Source: Pseudoduganella dura | Lineage (GTDB): Bacteria > Pseudomonadota > Gammaproteobacteria > Burkholderiales > Burkholderiaceae_D | Assembly: GCF_009727155.1 (NCBI RefSeq) | Contig: NZ_WNWM01000002.1 | Location: 3,596,001-3,660,000, forward strand | DNA length: 64,000 nt | Direction of reading: 5' to 3' | Shown here: positions 39,781 through 47,942 of the stretch, piece by piece | Position numbering within the stretch: the stretch's first letter is position 1 | Layout: every line of letters starts with the position of its first letter | Notes under the pieces: generated by a model | What the model saw: only the letters and a program-made list of their open reading frames with translations | Told to the model about the DNA's origin: nothing | Database searches by the model: none | Translations under genes and position numbers: made by a program

Positions 39781-40827
39781 ATGCGTCGTCCGAAGTTCAG
39801 TCCGAAATTCAGTCCGTTCCTTCCCGTGTTGTGCCTGTCTCTCCTGTCCGCGCCGGCGTGGGCACAGGCCGATGCGCCGCAGCCCGAACCCGTCGCGGCC
39901 GAAGCCGCCGTCGCACCGGAAGCCGCGCCGGAGCAGATCCTCGTCGTCGGGCAGAAGCCCGGCCCCGGTCTGTGGAAGGTGTCCAGGGGCGATCACGTGA
40001 TGTGGGTATTCGGCACCTATGGACCGCTGCCGAAGAACATGGAATGGCGCTCGCAGCAGGTGGAATCGAAAATCGCACAGTCGCAGGAACTGATCACCGA
40101 GCCGGGTGCCACGCTGGGCATGGGCTTCTTCCGCAGCCTGACCGCGCTGCCCTTCATGATCGGCTTCGAAGACAGCCCGGATGGCAAGGTGCTGAGCGAC
40201 CTGGTGCCGGCCGATACTTACCAGCGCTGGCTTGCCTTGCGCAAGAAATACCTGGAGGACGATGACAGCTACGAGCGCAAGCGCCCGCAGTTCGCCGCCG
40301 GGAAACTGACGGACAAGGCGACCGCCGCCGCCGGACTGTCGAAGCGGATGGACCTGACCGACAAGCTGGTCCAGATCGCCAAGCAGAACAAGGTGAAGGT
40401 TACGTCCGCCACGGTCAAGATGGAACTGGACAGCCCGGTGGCGGCCATCCGCGAGTTCAAGAAAACGCCGCTTGAAGACGTGCCCTGCTTTACGAAAACG
40501 ATCGAGCGCCTGGAAACCGACCTCGACGCGCTGCGCGCCCGCGCCAACGCATGGTCGAAAGGCGATATCGAAGCGATTCGCGCACTCGATTTCTCGGAAC
40601 AGGAAACTGCATGCCTGAACGCTGTCCAGAACAGCAAGATCATGCAGGAGCGGGGCCTGGGCGGCATCGACACCCGCATGCGCGCATCGTGGCTCGGCGC
40701 CGCCGAGAAGGCGCTGGCGGCCAACAAGACCACGTTCGCGGTCCTGCAGATCAAGCACATCATCGGCAAGCAGGCCTACCTGGCGGAACTGCAGGCAAAG
40801 GGGTACGTGGTGGAGCAGCCTGAATAA
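39781..40827 (+). CDS. TraB/GumN-family exported protein
   Basis: A 348-aa protein with a signal peptide (cleavage about APAWAQ, residue ~29) and an Ala/Pro/Glu-rich linker. The domain opens with GLWKVSRGDHVMWVFGTYG, the GxxxVxxxxxxxWLxGTxH-like pattern of TraB/GumN proteins, though here the final His is Gly. No enzymatic role is established for bacterial members. Divergent from the hydrolase, followed by the tRNA gene. Confidence 0.75.
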   Translation: MRRPKFSPKFSPFLPVLCLSLLSAPAWAQADAPQPEPVAAEAAVAPEAAPEQILVVGQKPGPGLWKVSRGDHVMWVFGTYGPLPKNMEWRSQQVESKIAQSQELITEPGATLGMGFFRSLTALPFMIGFEDSPDGKVLSDLVPADTYQRWLALRKKYLEDDDSYERKRPQFAAGKLTDKATAAAGLSKRMDLTDKLVQIAKQNKVKVTSATVKMELDSPVAAIREFKKTPLEDVPCFTKTIERLETDLDALRARANAWSKGDIEAIRALDFSEQETACLNAVQNSKIMQERGLGGIDTRMRASWLGAAEKALAANKTTFAVLQIKHIIGKQAYLAELQAKGYVVEQPE

Positions 40828-40861
40828 GCCGGCCGGATCGTCAATGTTTTTCTTGACGGTG

Positions 40862-40890
40862 TTGTAACGATCGGCAAGAGCGCATAGAAT
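40862..40890 (+). promoter_or_regulatory. Promoter of the tRNA-Gly gene
   Basis: TTGTAA (40862-40867) and TAGAAT (40885-40890) are 17 bp apart; the -10 ends 9 bp before the mature 5' end of the tRNA. Confidence 0.55.
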
Positions 40891-40899
40891 GCTGCTGAC

Positions 40900-40973
40900 G
40901 CGGGTGTAGCTCAATGGTAGAGCAGGAGCTTCCCAAGCTTAAGACGAGGGTTCGATTCCCTTCACCCGCTCCA
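40900..40973 (+). tRNA. tRNA-Gly (anticodon CCC)
   Basis: A 74-nt cloverleaf with encoded CCA. Acceptor GCGGGTG / CACCCGC, D arm GCTC-AATGGTA-GAGC, anticodon loop TTCCCAA (anticodon CCC, reads GGG), T arm AGGGT-TCGATTC-CCTTC. Its 3' 47 bases (40927-40973) are the integration site used by the downstream elements, and the gene is intact because the element restores the 3' end. Confidence 0.97.
40927..40973 (+). other. attL core: 3' end of tRNA-Gly
   Basis: These 47 bases, from the anticodon stem to CCA, recur exactly at 52618-52664. Tyrosine-recombinase elements commonly use this part of a tRNA as attB. Confidence 0.9.
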
Positions 40974-41007
40974 TTGCGTAGATGTGCATTTTTCCTACAC
41001 TGTCTTG

Positions 41008-41034
41008 CTCCACAATCCACCTTTTACTCCACAA
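41008..41034 (+). repeat. CTCCACAA direct repeats (left arm-type sites, element 1)
   Basis: CTCCACAA at 41008-41015 and 41027-41034, 19 bp apart. The same octamer lies near the right attachment site (52505-52512 forward, 52566-52573 inverted). Placement on both sides of the core is what arm-type integrase binding sites would show. Confidence 0.5.
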
Positions 41035-41175
41035 AACAATTGTTCCTAGGGGAGCGTCCAGCTAGAACTTGGGTTTTCCACCGTGCTGTCGGGTTATAAT
41101 TGTTGTCAACTGCCTAACGATGTGTTGCCGCGCAGTTGAACAAACTCTTTGCTCATAACCTAAAAGTTATATACA

Positions 41176-41583
41176 ATGATCAGCCTCCTTATCACTCCCT
41201 CAGCGCAAAACGATCTAGATGAGTTGTGGGACATTGATGAGGATAGTGCAGCTGAGATTGAGACGGCGTTAGAGGAAATTTCGCATGATGCAACGCTCAT
41301 GGGACGTCTGACAGAGCGTCGGTTTCGGCACGTCCCGGCGCCGTCTTTTGATACAGATAGGTTTGTCGCCCTATGGCAAAAGGGATTAAATTTATATCGT
41401 TTGAAGTTCTGGGATTGGCAAGGTGGCATAGTGCCTTACCGTGTAATTTATGCACACAATCCGACAACGGACACGATGTACGTTCTTGCGGTCGTTTCAA
41501 GGGAATTTAATTATGACATCCGACACCCAATTGTCACCCGAGTTCGCACGGAGTATGAGCGGCTGGGTATTCCAACCTACTAG
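41176..41583 (+). CDS. RelE/ParE-superfamily toxin-like protein
   Basis: A 135-aa protein with the RelE/ParE pattern: N-terminal ITPSAQNDLDELWDIDEDSA helix pair, then LYRLKFWDW, VPYRVIYAH and VLAVVSREFNYD strands. RelE toxins are mRNA interferases (ParE members poison gyrase); the catalytic residues are not assignable by eye. First gene of a three-gene set, toxin first as in higBA. TATAAT at 41095-41100 may be its promoter. Lower GC than the chromosome, suggesting transfer. Confidence 0.72.
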   Translation: MISLLITPSAQNDLDELWDIDEDSAAEIETALEEISHDATLMGRLTERRFRHVPAPSFDTDRFVALWQKGLNLYRLKFWDWQGGIVPYRVIYAHNPTTDTMYVLAVVSREFNYDIRHPIVTRVRTEYERLGIPTY

Positions 41584-41995
41584 TATGTCGGCCACAAGTG
41601 TTACTGGGATTTGCTATACGCAAGTGACATTTGATATGGCTGCCGCAGCACCATCACATTCGATACACGGCACTTCCATTTCTGCCATCGTTGCAGAACG
41701 GGAGAAAGACCCACGTAAGGCTGCAGCATACGCTCGTGCACGTCAAAAATTGGCTGGCCGCCTTGCAGATGGTGAAGCGAGCTTAGTGCAATTGCGTCTT
41801 GCTAGTGGCATGTCTCAGTCACAACTAGCTAACGCTATGGGGAAAAAGCAGCCATATGTGGCTCGCCTTGAAACCGGAAGCAACGATGTACAACTGTCAA
41901 CTATTGAGTCGCTGGCCAAGGCTCTAGGCGTGCCAGTAAGTACAGTCTTTGCAGCAATCATGGCGTCTAGAAAAAAACAGGAAGAACAATCATGA
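41513..41995 (+). CDS. Helix-turn-helix antitoxin-like protein
   Basis: A 160-aa protein with an XRE-type HTH in the C-terminal half (LRLASGMSQSQLANAMGKKQ, then QPYVARLETG and STIESLAKALGVPVSTVF). The N-terminal ~90 residues are a Ser/Ala-rich domain with no motif. ATG 41513 (MTSDTQ) follows AAGGGAA; it overlaps the toxin gene by 71 bp in another frame, an unusually long overlap. Likely antitoxin and autorepressor; the stop overlaps the next gene as ATGA. Confidence 0.72.
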   Translation: MTSDTQLSPEFARSMSGWVFQPTSMSATSVTGICYTQVTFDMAAAAPSHSIHGTSISAIVAEREKDPRKAAAYARARQKLAGRLADGEASLVQLRLASGMSQSQLANAMGKKQPYVARLETGSNDVQLSTIESLAKALGVPVSTVFAAIMASRKKQEEQS

Positions 41996-42456
41996 CTTAC
42001 TGCCCACGTTTCATCCATACTATGTATTGCGATGACGTACGGCAGGAGATTGGTGGCAAAATGACTTTTGTCGGGGCGTATCAGTCGCAAATGGTGGCTG
42101 AACTTCCGGGCGAGTTAGTTTTGCCGAAGCTCTGCATTGTCGTTACTGCTCAGACCCCGCATGATCAGCCCTTCAAAGAAATGAAGGTGAAGTTGTATCA
42201 TGACGATGAGGTCATACAGGAATTGGATGTACCCACGGCCATGGATAGCACAGTAGCTATGGAGGACGAGGAAGGTGTGAATTTCCATGTAGTAGGGATA
42301 ATTATCACTTTACAGGGCCTACGTTTCCAGAAAAACTCAATGCTGCGGGTTCGAATGGAAACTGGAGACGAGGAACTGTCGGCCCCAGCGTTTCAAGTTG
42401 TGCTTAGAAAACCATTAGCCTCTGAATCTGAGATCGATGGATCTGGCATGCATTAG
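41992..42456 (+). CDS. Hypothetical protein, DUF6941-like, third gene of the toxin-antitoxin-like operon
   Basis: A 154-aa beta-rich protein with no signal peptide. The N-terminus MYCDDVRQEIGGKMTFVGAY and LPGELVLPKLCIVV resembles the uncharacterised DUF6941 family. It overlaps the HTH gene by 4 bp, so the three products are probably made together. A third gene in a toxin-antitoxin operon can be a chaperone, a second regulator or an effector; which one, the sequence does not say. Confidence 0.65.
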   Translation: MTYCPRFIHTMYCDDVRQEIGGKMTFVGAYQSQMVAELPGELVLPKLCIVVTAQTPHDQPFKEMKVKLYHDDEVIQELDVPTAMDSTVAMEDEEGVNFHVVGIIITLQGLRFQKNSMLRVRMETGDEELSAPAFQVVLRKPLASESEIDGSGMH

Positions 42457-42459
42457 CTT

Positions 42460-43497
42460 TTATTTGGTCGGCGTCACGATCTTGCCGCGCCGCAGGTAGT
42501 GCTTTTGCGTTGTCTTCACGCTGTCATGGCCTAGCAGATCGCGAGCTGCTTCCTCCCCGCGTCCATCGGCCGTATCATCCGCAGCTTTAGCCCGTAGGTC
42601 ATAGAACCGGAAGTTCTTGATGTCCTCTGCCAACTGCGGCTGCTTCTCCGCCGCCTGGTCGCGCGCTTTGTCAAACTGTGCTCGTAGCGCAGGCGCCGTA
42701 AGGCGCTTCCCATGATGGTTGACGAGCAGTGCTGCGGTTTTGATCGTATCCCCGGCCTTACGCGCCTGGATGCGCTCGACGAGCCTGGCCAGCTCGCCAA
42801 CAATCCTGATTCGCAGCGGCTGCTTTGTCTTTTCTTGCGTCACGATCAAGTGGCCCTCGATGATGTCGTGCTCGGTCATCTTTAACGCGTCCGCCGGGCG
42901 CTGGCCTGTCAGGTAAGCCAGATCCATTGCATCCCGTAGCGGAACGCTGGCAGCGTCCCAAACGGCCTTGTACACCGCATCACTGATGTACAAGGTCCGC
43001 CTCTGCAATGAGTGCCCTTGAATGCCCTCGCAGGGATTGGGCAGGTCGGTATAGCCCCACCCCCTGGCCTTGTTCCACATGACCGAGAAGACACGCTTGC
43101 AGCGGTTCGCGGTGGTCGGCTTGTCAGCATGGTCGTCCAGGAACTGCCGGACGTGCAGCGGCTTGATCTGGCTCAGCGGAGCATTGGCAAAAGACTCGAG
43201 CAGATGCTTGATGTCCGACCGCCACATCCGCGCGGAGCTGGCTGCCAGCTTCGGCAGCGCGTCGACCAAGTAGCGTTTGTACACGTCCGAAAAAGTGGCC
43301 CCGGCGCTGGCGGCCACCACGATGTTCAGCTCGGCATACTTCTTCAGGGCGAGGATGTAGTCGTCACCAAGCGCGATCTCCTTCCTCTTCCCTTCCTCGG
43401 TCTTCTGGTACATGTAGTAGTAGACCTTGCCGCTGCGCTGCGTCCGAGGATGCATGTGCGGCGGCATGTTCAGGTTACGAGTGTTTTTTCTTCCCAT
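42460..43497 (-). CDS. Tyrosine-recombinase integrase (element 1)
   Basis: A 345-aa phage-type integrase. The N-terminal AP2-like arm-binding region holds RTQRSGKVYYYMYQK, followed by a SAM-like core-binding domain, and the catalytic domain with Arg in AYLTGQRPADAL, FYDLRAKAADDT, the LLGHDSVKTTQKHYLRR box with the nucleophile Tyr near the C-terminus. I start at 43497 because AGGAG lies 5 bp upstream; ATG 43500 is too close. Its 3' end faces the tRNA attachment site but is separated from it by the three-gene TA-like operon. It overlaps the DUF4224-type gene by 23 bp. Confidence 0.92.
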   Translation of the reverse strand: MGRKNTRNLNMPPHMHPRTQRSGKVYYYMYQKTEEGKRKEIALGDDYILALKKYAELNIVVAASAGATFSDVYKRYLVDALPKLAASSARMWRSDIKHLLESFANAPLSQIKPLHVRQFLDDHADKPTTANRCKRVFSVMWNKARGWGYTDLPNPCEGIQGHSLQRRTLYISDAVYKAVWDAASVPLRDAMDLAYLTGQRPADALKMTEHDIIEGHLIVTQEKTKQPLRIRIVGELARLVERIQARKAGDTIKTAALLVNHHGKRLTAPALRAQFDKARDQAAEKQPQLAEDIKNFRFYDLRAKAADDTADGRGEEAARDLLGHDSVKTTQKHYLRRGKIVTPTK

Positions 43498-43696
43498 CAT
43501 TTCTCCTCGGCATAACCCATGTGTTTTCACGCGGCGCCTCTTTGCGCCCCTCGACTGCGGCGATAGTCACCACGGGGGCGCCTATGCCATTGATCCAGAA
43601 TGGAAGGCCCATCCGCCGCAGCTGCTCAATTTGCTTTGACTTTCTTCTCCAACCAGTCAGCCGTTCCAGTGCTTCCGGTGTCAGGAACGTGTCCAT
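43475..43696 (-). CDS. DUF4224-type phage protein (possible excisionase/regulator)
   Basis: A 73-aa protein, FLTPEALERLTGWRRKSKQ then LRRMGLPFWING, matching the DUF4224 family that sits beside integrases in many prophages. Small basic HTH-like proteins in this slot often direct excision; that role here is inference. Overlaps the integrase by 23 bp and the upstream gene by 16 bp. Confidence 0.75.
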   Translation of the reverse strand: MDTFLTPEALERLTGWRRKSKQIEQLRRMGLPFWINGIGAPVVTIAAVEGRKEAPRENTWVMPRRNDGKKKHS

Positions 43697-44787
43697 TCAA
43701 GCTCCCTTGCATGTTTGGTGTCATCCTGTGGCGCAGCGCCATGGTCGTCTTTTTCACCGACCCCGCTCAACTGGGCTGCACTCAGGCCTGAGAGCAGCCC
43801 CTTGATCACCGCGGCGGCCCTGCCAGCGATGTCACGCACGTCTGCTGCACCTTCACGGCCTGCGTGCTCCAGGTCGTTCAGCACCTGCGCTACGTCCACG
43901 GCCCGGACGCCCGTCGACGGCTCCAGCGTTGCGGCGCTATTGGTAGCATGCTGGCCACGTTCGACCAGGTCGCTTGCGACGTCCACGCCGGTTTGCCCCG
44001 CGAGTGCCTTGATTGGCTGCTCGATGTGCTCCTGCCGGCCGTAGCCGCGCGGCAGCCGGCGGTACAGCCAAAGCAGGGCGCTCAGCAGATCATCGGCCGC
44101 CTGGCCCGGCACGGCACCTCGTGCTCGGATCTGCGGCAGCGGCTGCTCCATGATGTGCCGGGCATGGCGCTCGCCGTCGACGCAGTGCGCCTCGACGTAC
44201 ATGGCCGCATCGGCCAGCGCACTCTGCCAGAGCTGTTTTGTTTGAGCCACGTCGTCGGCCGATTGCGCCACGGAGGTGGCCATGCTGGCGCGCAGCGAAT
44301 TGCGATCGGCGTTCGCGGCTTCGTATCGCTGCCAGCCCTGGTCGGCGCGCAGCTTCTCGGCGGCCAGTCGGCGGTGCAGCTCCAGCACTTCGGCGTTTTT
44401 GCCATCGGTGGGCATCGCAGTAGTGGCTACGTCTGGAGTTGTCGCAAGCGCCTTGATCGCGCTGCTGTAGCTGGCCACGCCGTATGCCATCCCGTTGAGG
44501 AACTCCTCGCTGCAGTCATCGCGCTTGAAGGTGTCGGCCATGATCGTATTCATCAGGGTGGCAGCCTCGGCCAGGCCGGCGGCGCGTGAGCCTTCCTCGC
44601 TCAGCAAGCTGTACAGCCCAGCGCGCGGGGCTCCATCGCCCAACAAGCTATCCAGCACGGCGAACGCATCCTTGCAGCGGCAGTACAGATCATGGCTGCC
44701 TTCATTGATGGTCGAGTCTTCCAGGTTGCGAAGGAGGGTGGCCACGTGTACGCCGGCGATCCGGCCGTTATTGTCAGTCTGGTTCAT
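43681..44787 (-). CDS. Hypothetical prophage protein, 368 aa
   Basis: No family recognised. Alpha-helical, acidic, Ala-rich, no signal peptide; the middle (about 130-180) is coiled-coil-like (LELHRRLAAEKLRADQGW). It is part of a leftward, tightly overlapping run: 4-bp overlap with the upstream membrane protein gene and 16-bp overlap downstream. Its place in an early-type leftward operon suggests an early phage gene of unknown role. Confidence 0.6.
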   Translation of the reverse strand: MNQTDNNGRIAGVHVATLLRNLEDSTINEGSHDLYCRCKDAFAVLDSLLGDGAPRAGLYSLLSEEGSRAAGLAEAATLMNTIMADTFKRDDCSEEFLNGMAYGVASYSSAIKALATTPDVATTAMPTDGKNAEVLELHRRLAAEKLRADQGWQRYEAANADRNSLRASMATSVAQSADDVAQTKQLWQSALADAAMYVEAHCVDGERHARHIMEQPLPQIRARGAVPGQAADDLLSALLWLYRRLPRGYGRQEHIEQPIKALAGQTGVDVASDLVERGQHATNSAATLEPSTGVRAVDVAQVLNDLEHAGREGAADVRDIAGRAAAVIKGLLSGLSAAQLSGVGEKDDHGAAPQDDTKHARELEWTRS

Positions 44788-45017
44788 TTCGCTTCCCCGT
44801 TCAAATGTGAGAAATTCTTACCTTTTCCTGCGCGCCGCGCGCGGCGCTCCAGGACATGTGATGCTGCGATCGCGCCGATGCCAACTGACAGACATAGGCC
44901 GTAGAAGCCATTTATTCCGAGGTGCACCACTGCCAGGCCCAGCAAGGCCCCCAAGAGGGCGCCGCCGAGGATGCCCAGGCCGGCGGCACGGAGGAATGCA
45001 TGCAGAGGCGTCCTCAT
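44784..45017 (-). CDS. Small two-helix membrane protein (prophage)
   Basis: A 77-aa protein with two hydrophobic segments (AAGLGILGGALLGALLGLAV and GLCLSVGIGAIAASHVL) and a basic C-terminus (RRARRAGKGKNF). Overlaps both neighbours by 4 bp (ATGA). Function unknown; a holin or superinfection-exclusion protein is conceivable, without evidence. Confidence 0.55.
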   Translation of the reverse strand: MRTPLHAFLRAAGLGILGGALLGALLGLAVVHLGINGFYGLCLSVGIGAIAASHVLERRARRAGKGKNFSHLNGEAK

Positions 45018-45298
45018 CGCGTCGCCTCCTTACATCCTTTGTGCGTGAGGCCATCGGCGGCCATGCGTGGCACTAAGCCCGTCGACGTGTGAGTGCTCAG
45101 GTATTCGCACCCGGTTTCGCTGTCGATGTAGACGTACGGCGCATACCCGAATCCGGCGCCTGGCGCTGGCGCTGGCTGTGGCGCTGCTGGCGCCGGATCA
45201 TTTGGCAGCGCGTTGAGCACGACGATCATCAGGAAGCCGGGCGGCGACCAGATGAACGTGTTGGCTAGCCAAGTGAATGTCATGGCCACGGCCGCCAA
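45014..45298 (-). CDS. Small protein with DUF6440-like domain (prophage)
   Basis: Up to 94 aa. The C-terminal part YVYIDSETGCEYLSTH ... GLVPRMAADG resembles DUF6440-type small phage proteins; the middle is Pro/Ala-rich; the N-terminus is hydrophobic. The first 86 bp are antisense to the start of the tail-fibre fragment; an internal ATG at 45227-45229 (MIVVLNALPN) would shrink the overlap to 17 bp and is a good alternative start. Confidence 0.5.
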   Translation of the reverse strand: MAAVAMTFTWLANTFIWSPPGFLMIVVLNALPNDPAPAAPQPAPAPGAGFGYAPYVYIDSETGCEYLSTHTSTGLVPRMAADGLTHKGCKEATR

Positions 45299-46004
45299 CA
45301 GCAGCGCAGATGCGGCTGCCTCCAGCGCAGGTAATGCCGCGACTAGTGCTGGTCAGGCGGAGATATTTGCCAATGCCGCATCGGTCTCAGCCGGCGTTCC
45401 GCTGTGGGTTTCGGGGACGAACTATGTTGTCAGCCCTACGCCCTCGGTTGTCGCCGATCCGAACGATTTTCGAACGTATCGGCGCCGGGTTGCGGGCGCG
45501 GGCTCGATAGTCCCCTCGCTTGACCCGACTAACTGGCAAGTGATTTCCGCAGGTGCCTATCCGCTCCTGCACGTGCGCGACGAAAAGCCAAGCGGTACAG
45601 GTGGAGGGGCTGCGTTCTTGGACGCGACGCAGACCCGCACCCTGAATACCGTTAAAACAAACAGCATTCCCGGGGCGTCGCTGTCGGCCAGCCAAATCAG
45701 CTTGCCTGCCGGCCGCTATCGCATCCATGGACGGGCGCCGGCGCTACTGGGAGGCCGCATGCAGGCATTTTTGTGGAATGTTACCGATTCATCGTATGCG
45801 TTGCGAGGCTCTAGCGAACTTGCGGCGAGTGGAGCAAGTTCTGCGTCAACGATATGCGGCGAGCTCGAAATCTCCACGACGAAAGTGTTTAGCTTACGCC
45901 ATTACACTGCTTCCCCGTCGTCTGATACTACCGCACTGGGTGGCCCGGTATCGTCTGGCCTGGGCGAGGTTTACAGTGAATTGTTTGTCGAGAAAGTCAG
46001 CTGA
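45213..46004 (+). pseudogene. Truncated phage tail-fibre protein
   Basis: A 263-aa C-terminal piece. The Ala/Ser-rich coil (NSSADAAASSAGNAATSAGQ) followed by VPLWVSGTNYVVS and DFRTYRRRVAGAG is the familiar tail-fibre shaft/insertion domain, ending in a beta-rich tip. The N-terminal baseplate-attachment half is missing: the frame opens abruptly antisense to a leftward early gene. This is best explained by a deletion joining early and late regions. The piece could still be translated from an internal ATG. Confidence 0.65.
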
Positions 46005-46438
46005 TGAAATACGTTACCTACGACGAAGATGGCAACCTTACCGGCAGCTTCTGCCAAGACTTACACCCTGACCACGCAGTGGCGTATATCGAGGTCAGCG
46101 AAGTGCAGCAGCAAGGCTGGCTTGCCTATCGTGCCAACGATGCGCGCGACGGCCTATACCAGCTGCCCGCCATGGAGGCGCCGGTAATGCCACCGGCAGC
46201 CTCGATCCCCATGCTGAACCTGCAGCTCGCGCTGATCGATGACGGCAAGCTCGTGCAGGCCGAGGCCATCATTGCCGAAATGCCGGGCGACGACGGCCTG
46301 CGTGCACGCGCGTACTGGGCCCGGGCGCAGACGGCGCGTCTCGACAACGACGTGGTGCAGGCGCTGTGGCCGCAGCTCTACGAGACCGACGAGGCGTTCC
46401 TGGCATCGTGGCGCCGCGCCGCAGAAATGAATCCGTAG
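46004..46438 (+). CDS. Tail-fibre assembly-like protein
   Basis: A 144-aa protein starting one base into the tail-fibre stop. The N-terminus (YVTYDEDGNLTGSF, HAVAYIEVSEVQQQGWLAY) resembles proteins encoded just after tail fibres; the C-terminal half is helical. Position suggests a fibre chaperone or a second tip protein. An intrinsic terminator follows. Confidence 0.6.
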   Translation: MKYVTYDEDGNLTGSFCQDLHPDHAVAYIEVSEVQQQGWLAYRANDARDGLYQLPAMEAPVMPPAASIPMLNLQLALIDDGKLVQAEAIIAEMPGDDGLRARAYWARAQTARLDNDVVQALWPQLYETDEAFLASWRRAAEMNP

Positions 46439-46480
46439 CCTTGTCTGTGTTGACCAGCAATTTACCCTCCCAGCAATTCC

Positions 46481-46503
46481 AACCCGCTTCGGCGGGTTTT
46501 TTT
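46481..46503 (+). terminator. Terminator after the tail-fibre genes
   Basis: Stem AACCCGC / GCGGGTT with TTCG loop, followed by a run of T. Separates the tail genes from the lysis cassette. Confidence 0.88.
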
Positions 46504-46513
46504 ATTCCTACCC

Positions 46514-46954
46514 ATGAAAGCACATCCCATGAGCTTCGAAAGCGCCGGCACCGCAGCGGCAATCAAATTCTTCGGTGCCGCCGTCGTCGCTTCGGCGCTG
46601 GGCACGGCGCTCGGCTTCGCCCTGATGTGGCCGCGCAGCGCGCGCGAGGCAGTCGTGCGCTTCACGTGCGCCATCTGCAGCTCGTTCACCTTCGGCCCGC
46701 TGCTGGCCATGGCCGCGCATTCCTGGTGGCCCGGCCTGTTCACGTCGGCGCGCGAGTTCGGCACGCTGTACGGCGGCGACCCGCTGGCCGGCCTGCTCGT
46801 GGCGGCATCGCCGTTCATGGTCCTGGCCGCGCTGCCCGCGTGGTGGCTGCTGGGCGGTCTGGTGCTTTGGCTGGAACGTCGCCGCGGCAAGGACCTGGGC
46901 GAGCTGGCGCGCGATGTCGCAGCCGATGTTCGCAGTGTACGGGAGGGCCTGTGA
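46514..46954 (+). CDS. Putative holin-type membrane protein
   Basis: A 146-aa protein with three to four hydrophobic segments (about 15-40, 55-75, 90-120) and a charged cytoplasmic C-terminus (LERRRGKDLGELARD). It directly precedes the endolysin, its last base being the first base of the endolysin ATG. Holin is inferred from topology and position. A second ATG five codons in is possible. Confidence 0.65.
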   Translation: MKAHPMSFESAGTAAAIKFFGAAVVASALGTALGFALMWPRSAREAVVRFTCAICSSFTFGPLLAMAAHSWWPGLFTSAREFGTLYGGDPLAGLLVAASPFMVLAALPAWWLLGGLVLWLERRRGKDLGELARDVAADVRSVREGL

Positions 46955-47589
46955 TGCACATCACCCCTGAACAACTGCTGAAGATCGTGCCGAGCGTCGG
47001 CCAGGCCGCGGGCGTCTACACCACCGCCCTGAACGCTGCGGCCGACCGTTTCCTGATCAACACGCCGAAGCGCATGGCCCACTTCCTGGCGCAGATCGCG
47101 CATGAGAGCGGCCAGCTGGAGCGCTTCCGCGAGGGCATGAGTTACAGCGCATCACGGCTGCGCGACGTGTGGCCGGCCCGGTTCCGCAGCATCGAGATCG
47201 CCATGCTGTACCAGCGCAACCCGGAGAAGCTGGCGAACTACGTGTATGCCAACCGCATGGGTAACGGCGACGAGAAGAGCGGCGACGGCTGGCGGTACCG
47301 CGGCGCCGGCTGGATCCAGATTACTGGCAAGAACAACCACCGCGAAGTGGCCGGGGCCCTGGCCATCACCGGCGACGTCGGCGCGTGGCTATCGACCGTG
47401 AATGGCGCTGCGACGTCGGCAGCCTGGTTTTGGTGGAAAAGCGGCTGCAACACGCTGGCCGACCGGGGCGACGTCGACGCGATCTCGGATGTGATCAACA
47501 TCGGCCGGCGCACGGAGCGGCTGGGTGATTCTGTCGGCTACGACAAGCGCGCGAGCCTGACGAAATACTGCCTGGCGGTGCTGTCGTGA
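46954..47589 (+). CDS. GH19 chitinase-like endolysin
   Basis: A 211-aa glycoside hydrolase family 19 endolysin that cuts peptidoglycan at lysis. The catalytic region HFLAQIAHESGQLERF (Glu in AHESG) and YRGAGWIQITGKNNH are clear; no signal peptide, so it depends on a holin. ATG 46954; the longer upstream frame is antisense/out-of-frame noise over the holin gene. Intact by length. Confidence 0.9.
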   Translation: MHITPEQLLKIVPSVGQAAGVYTTALNAAADRFLINTPKRMAHFLAQIAHESGQLERFREGMSYSASRLRDVWPARFRSIEIAMLYQRNPEKLANYVYANRMGNGDEKSGDGWRYRGAGWIQITGKNNHREVAGALAITGDVGAWLSTVNGAATSAAWFWWKSGCNTLADRGDVDAISDVINIGRRTERLGDSVGYDKRASLTKYCLAVLS

Positions 47590-47942
47590 ATCTGCAGGCG
47601 CTCATGGCTGCCGTGGTGCTGTGCGTGGCCGGCACGGTCTGCGGCTTCTGGTACGGCACGAACGTCGGCCGTGACGGCGAAATCGCCAAGCAGGCCGCCG
47701 TCGACAAGGCCACGGCCGACACCCGCAAACTCGCCATGGAAGGGGCGGCAGATGCTATCTCGAAAATCGTCGTGCGCAACACCACCGTGCAGGGCCGGGT
47801 CGAAACCATCGTCCGCGACAATCCTGTGTATCGCGATTGCAGCCATCCTGCTGACGTCGTGCGCAACATTAACGAAGCCCTCACCGGTCGGGCCGGGCCC
47901 GCTGGTAATCGCGGCGTGCCCGGAGCTGACCCCGCTGAATGA
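47586..47942 (+). CDS. Inner-membrane spanin Rz-like
   Basis: A 118-aa protein starting with GTG that overlaps the endolysin stop (GTGA). One N-terminal membrane helix (LMAAVVLCVAGTVCGFWYG) and a charged helical periplasmic part (DGEIAKQAAVDKATADTRKL) fit an i-spanin. An o-spanin frame is embedded inside it. Confidence 0.75.
   Translation: MNLQALMAAVVLCVAGTVCGFWYGTNVGRDGEIAKQAAVDKATADTRKLAMEGAADAISKIVVRNTTVQGRVETIVRDNPVYRDCSHPADVVRNINEALTGRAGPAGNRGVPGADPAE

Noticed and set aside
46366..46953. 196-codon N-terminal extension of the endolysin
   Set aside because: It overlaps the terminator and the holin-like gene in another frame; GH19 domain starts near ATG 46954.
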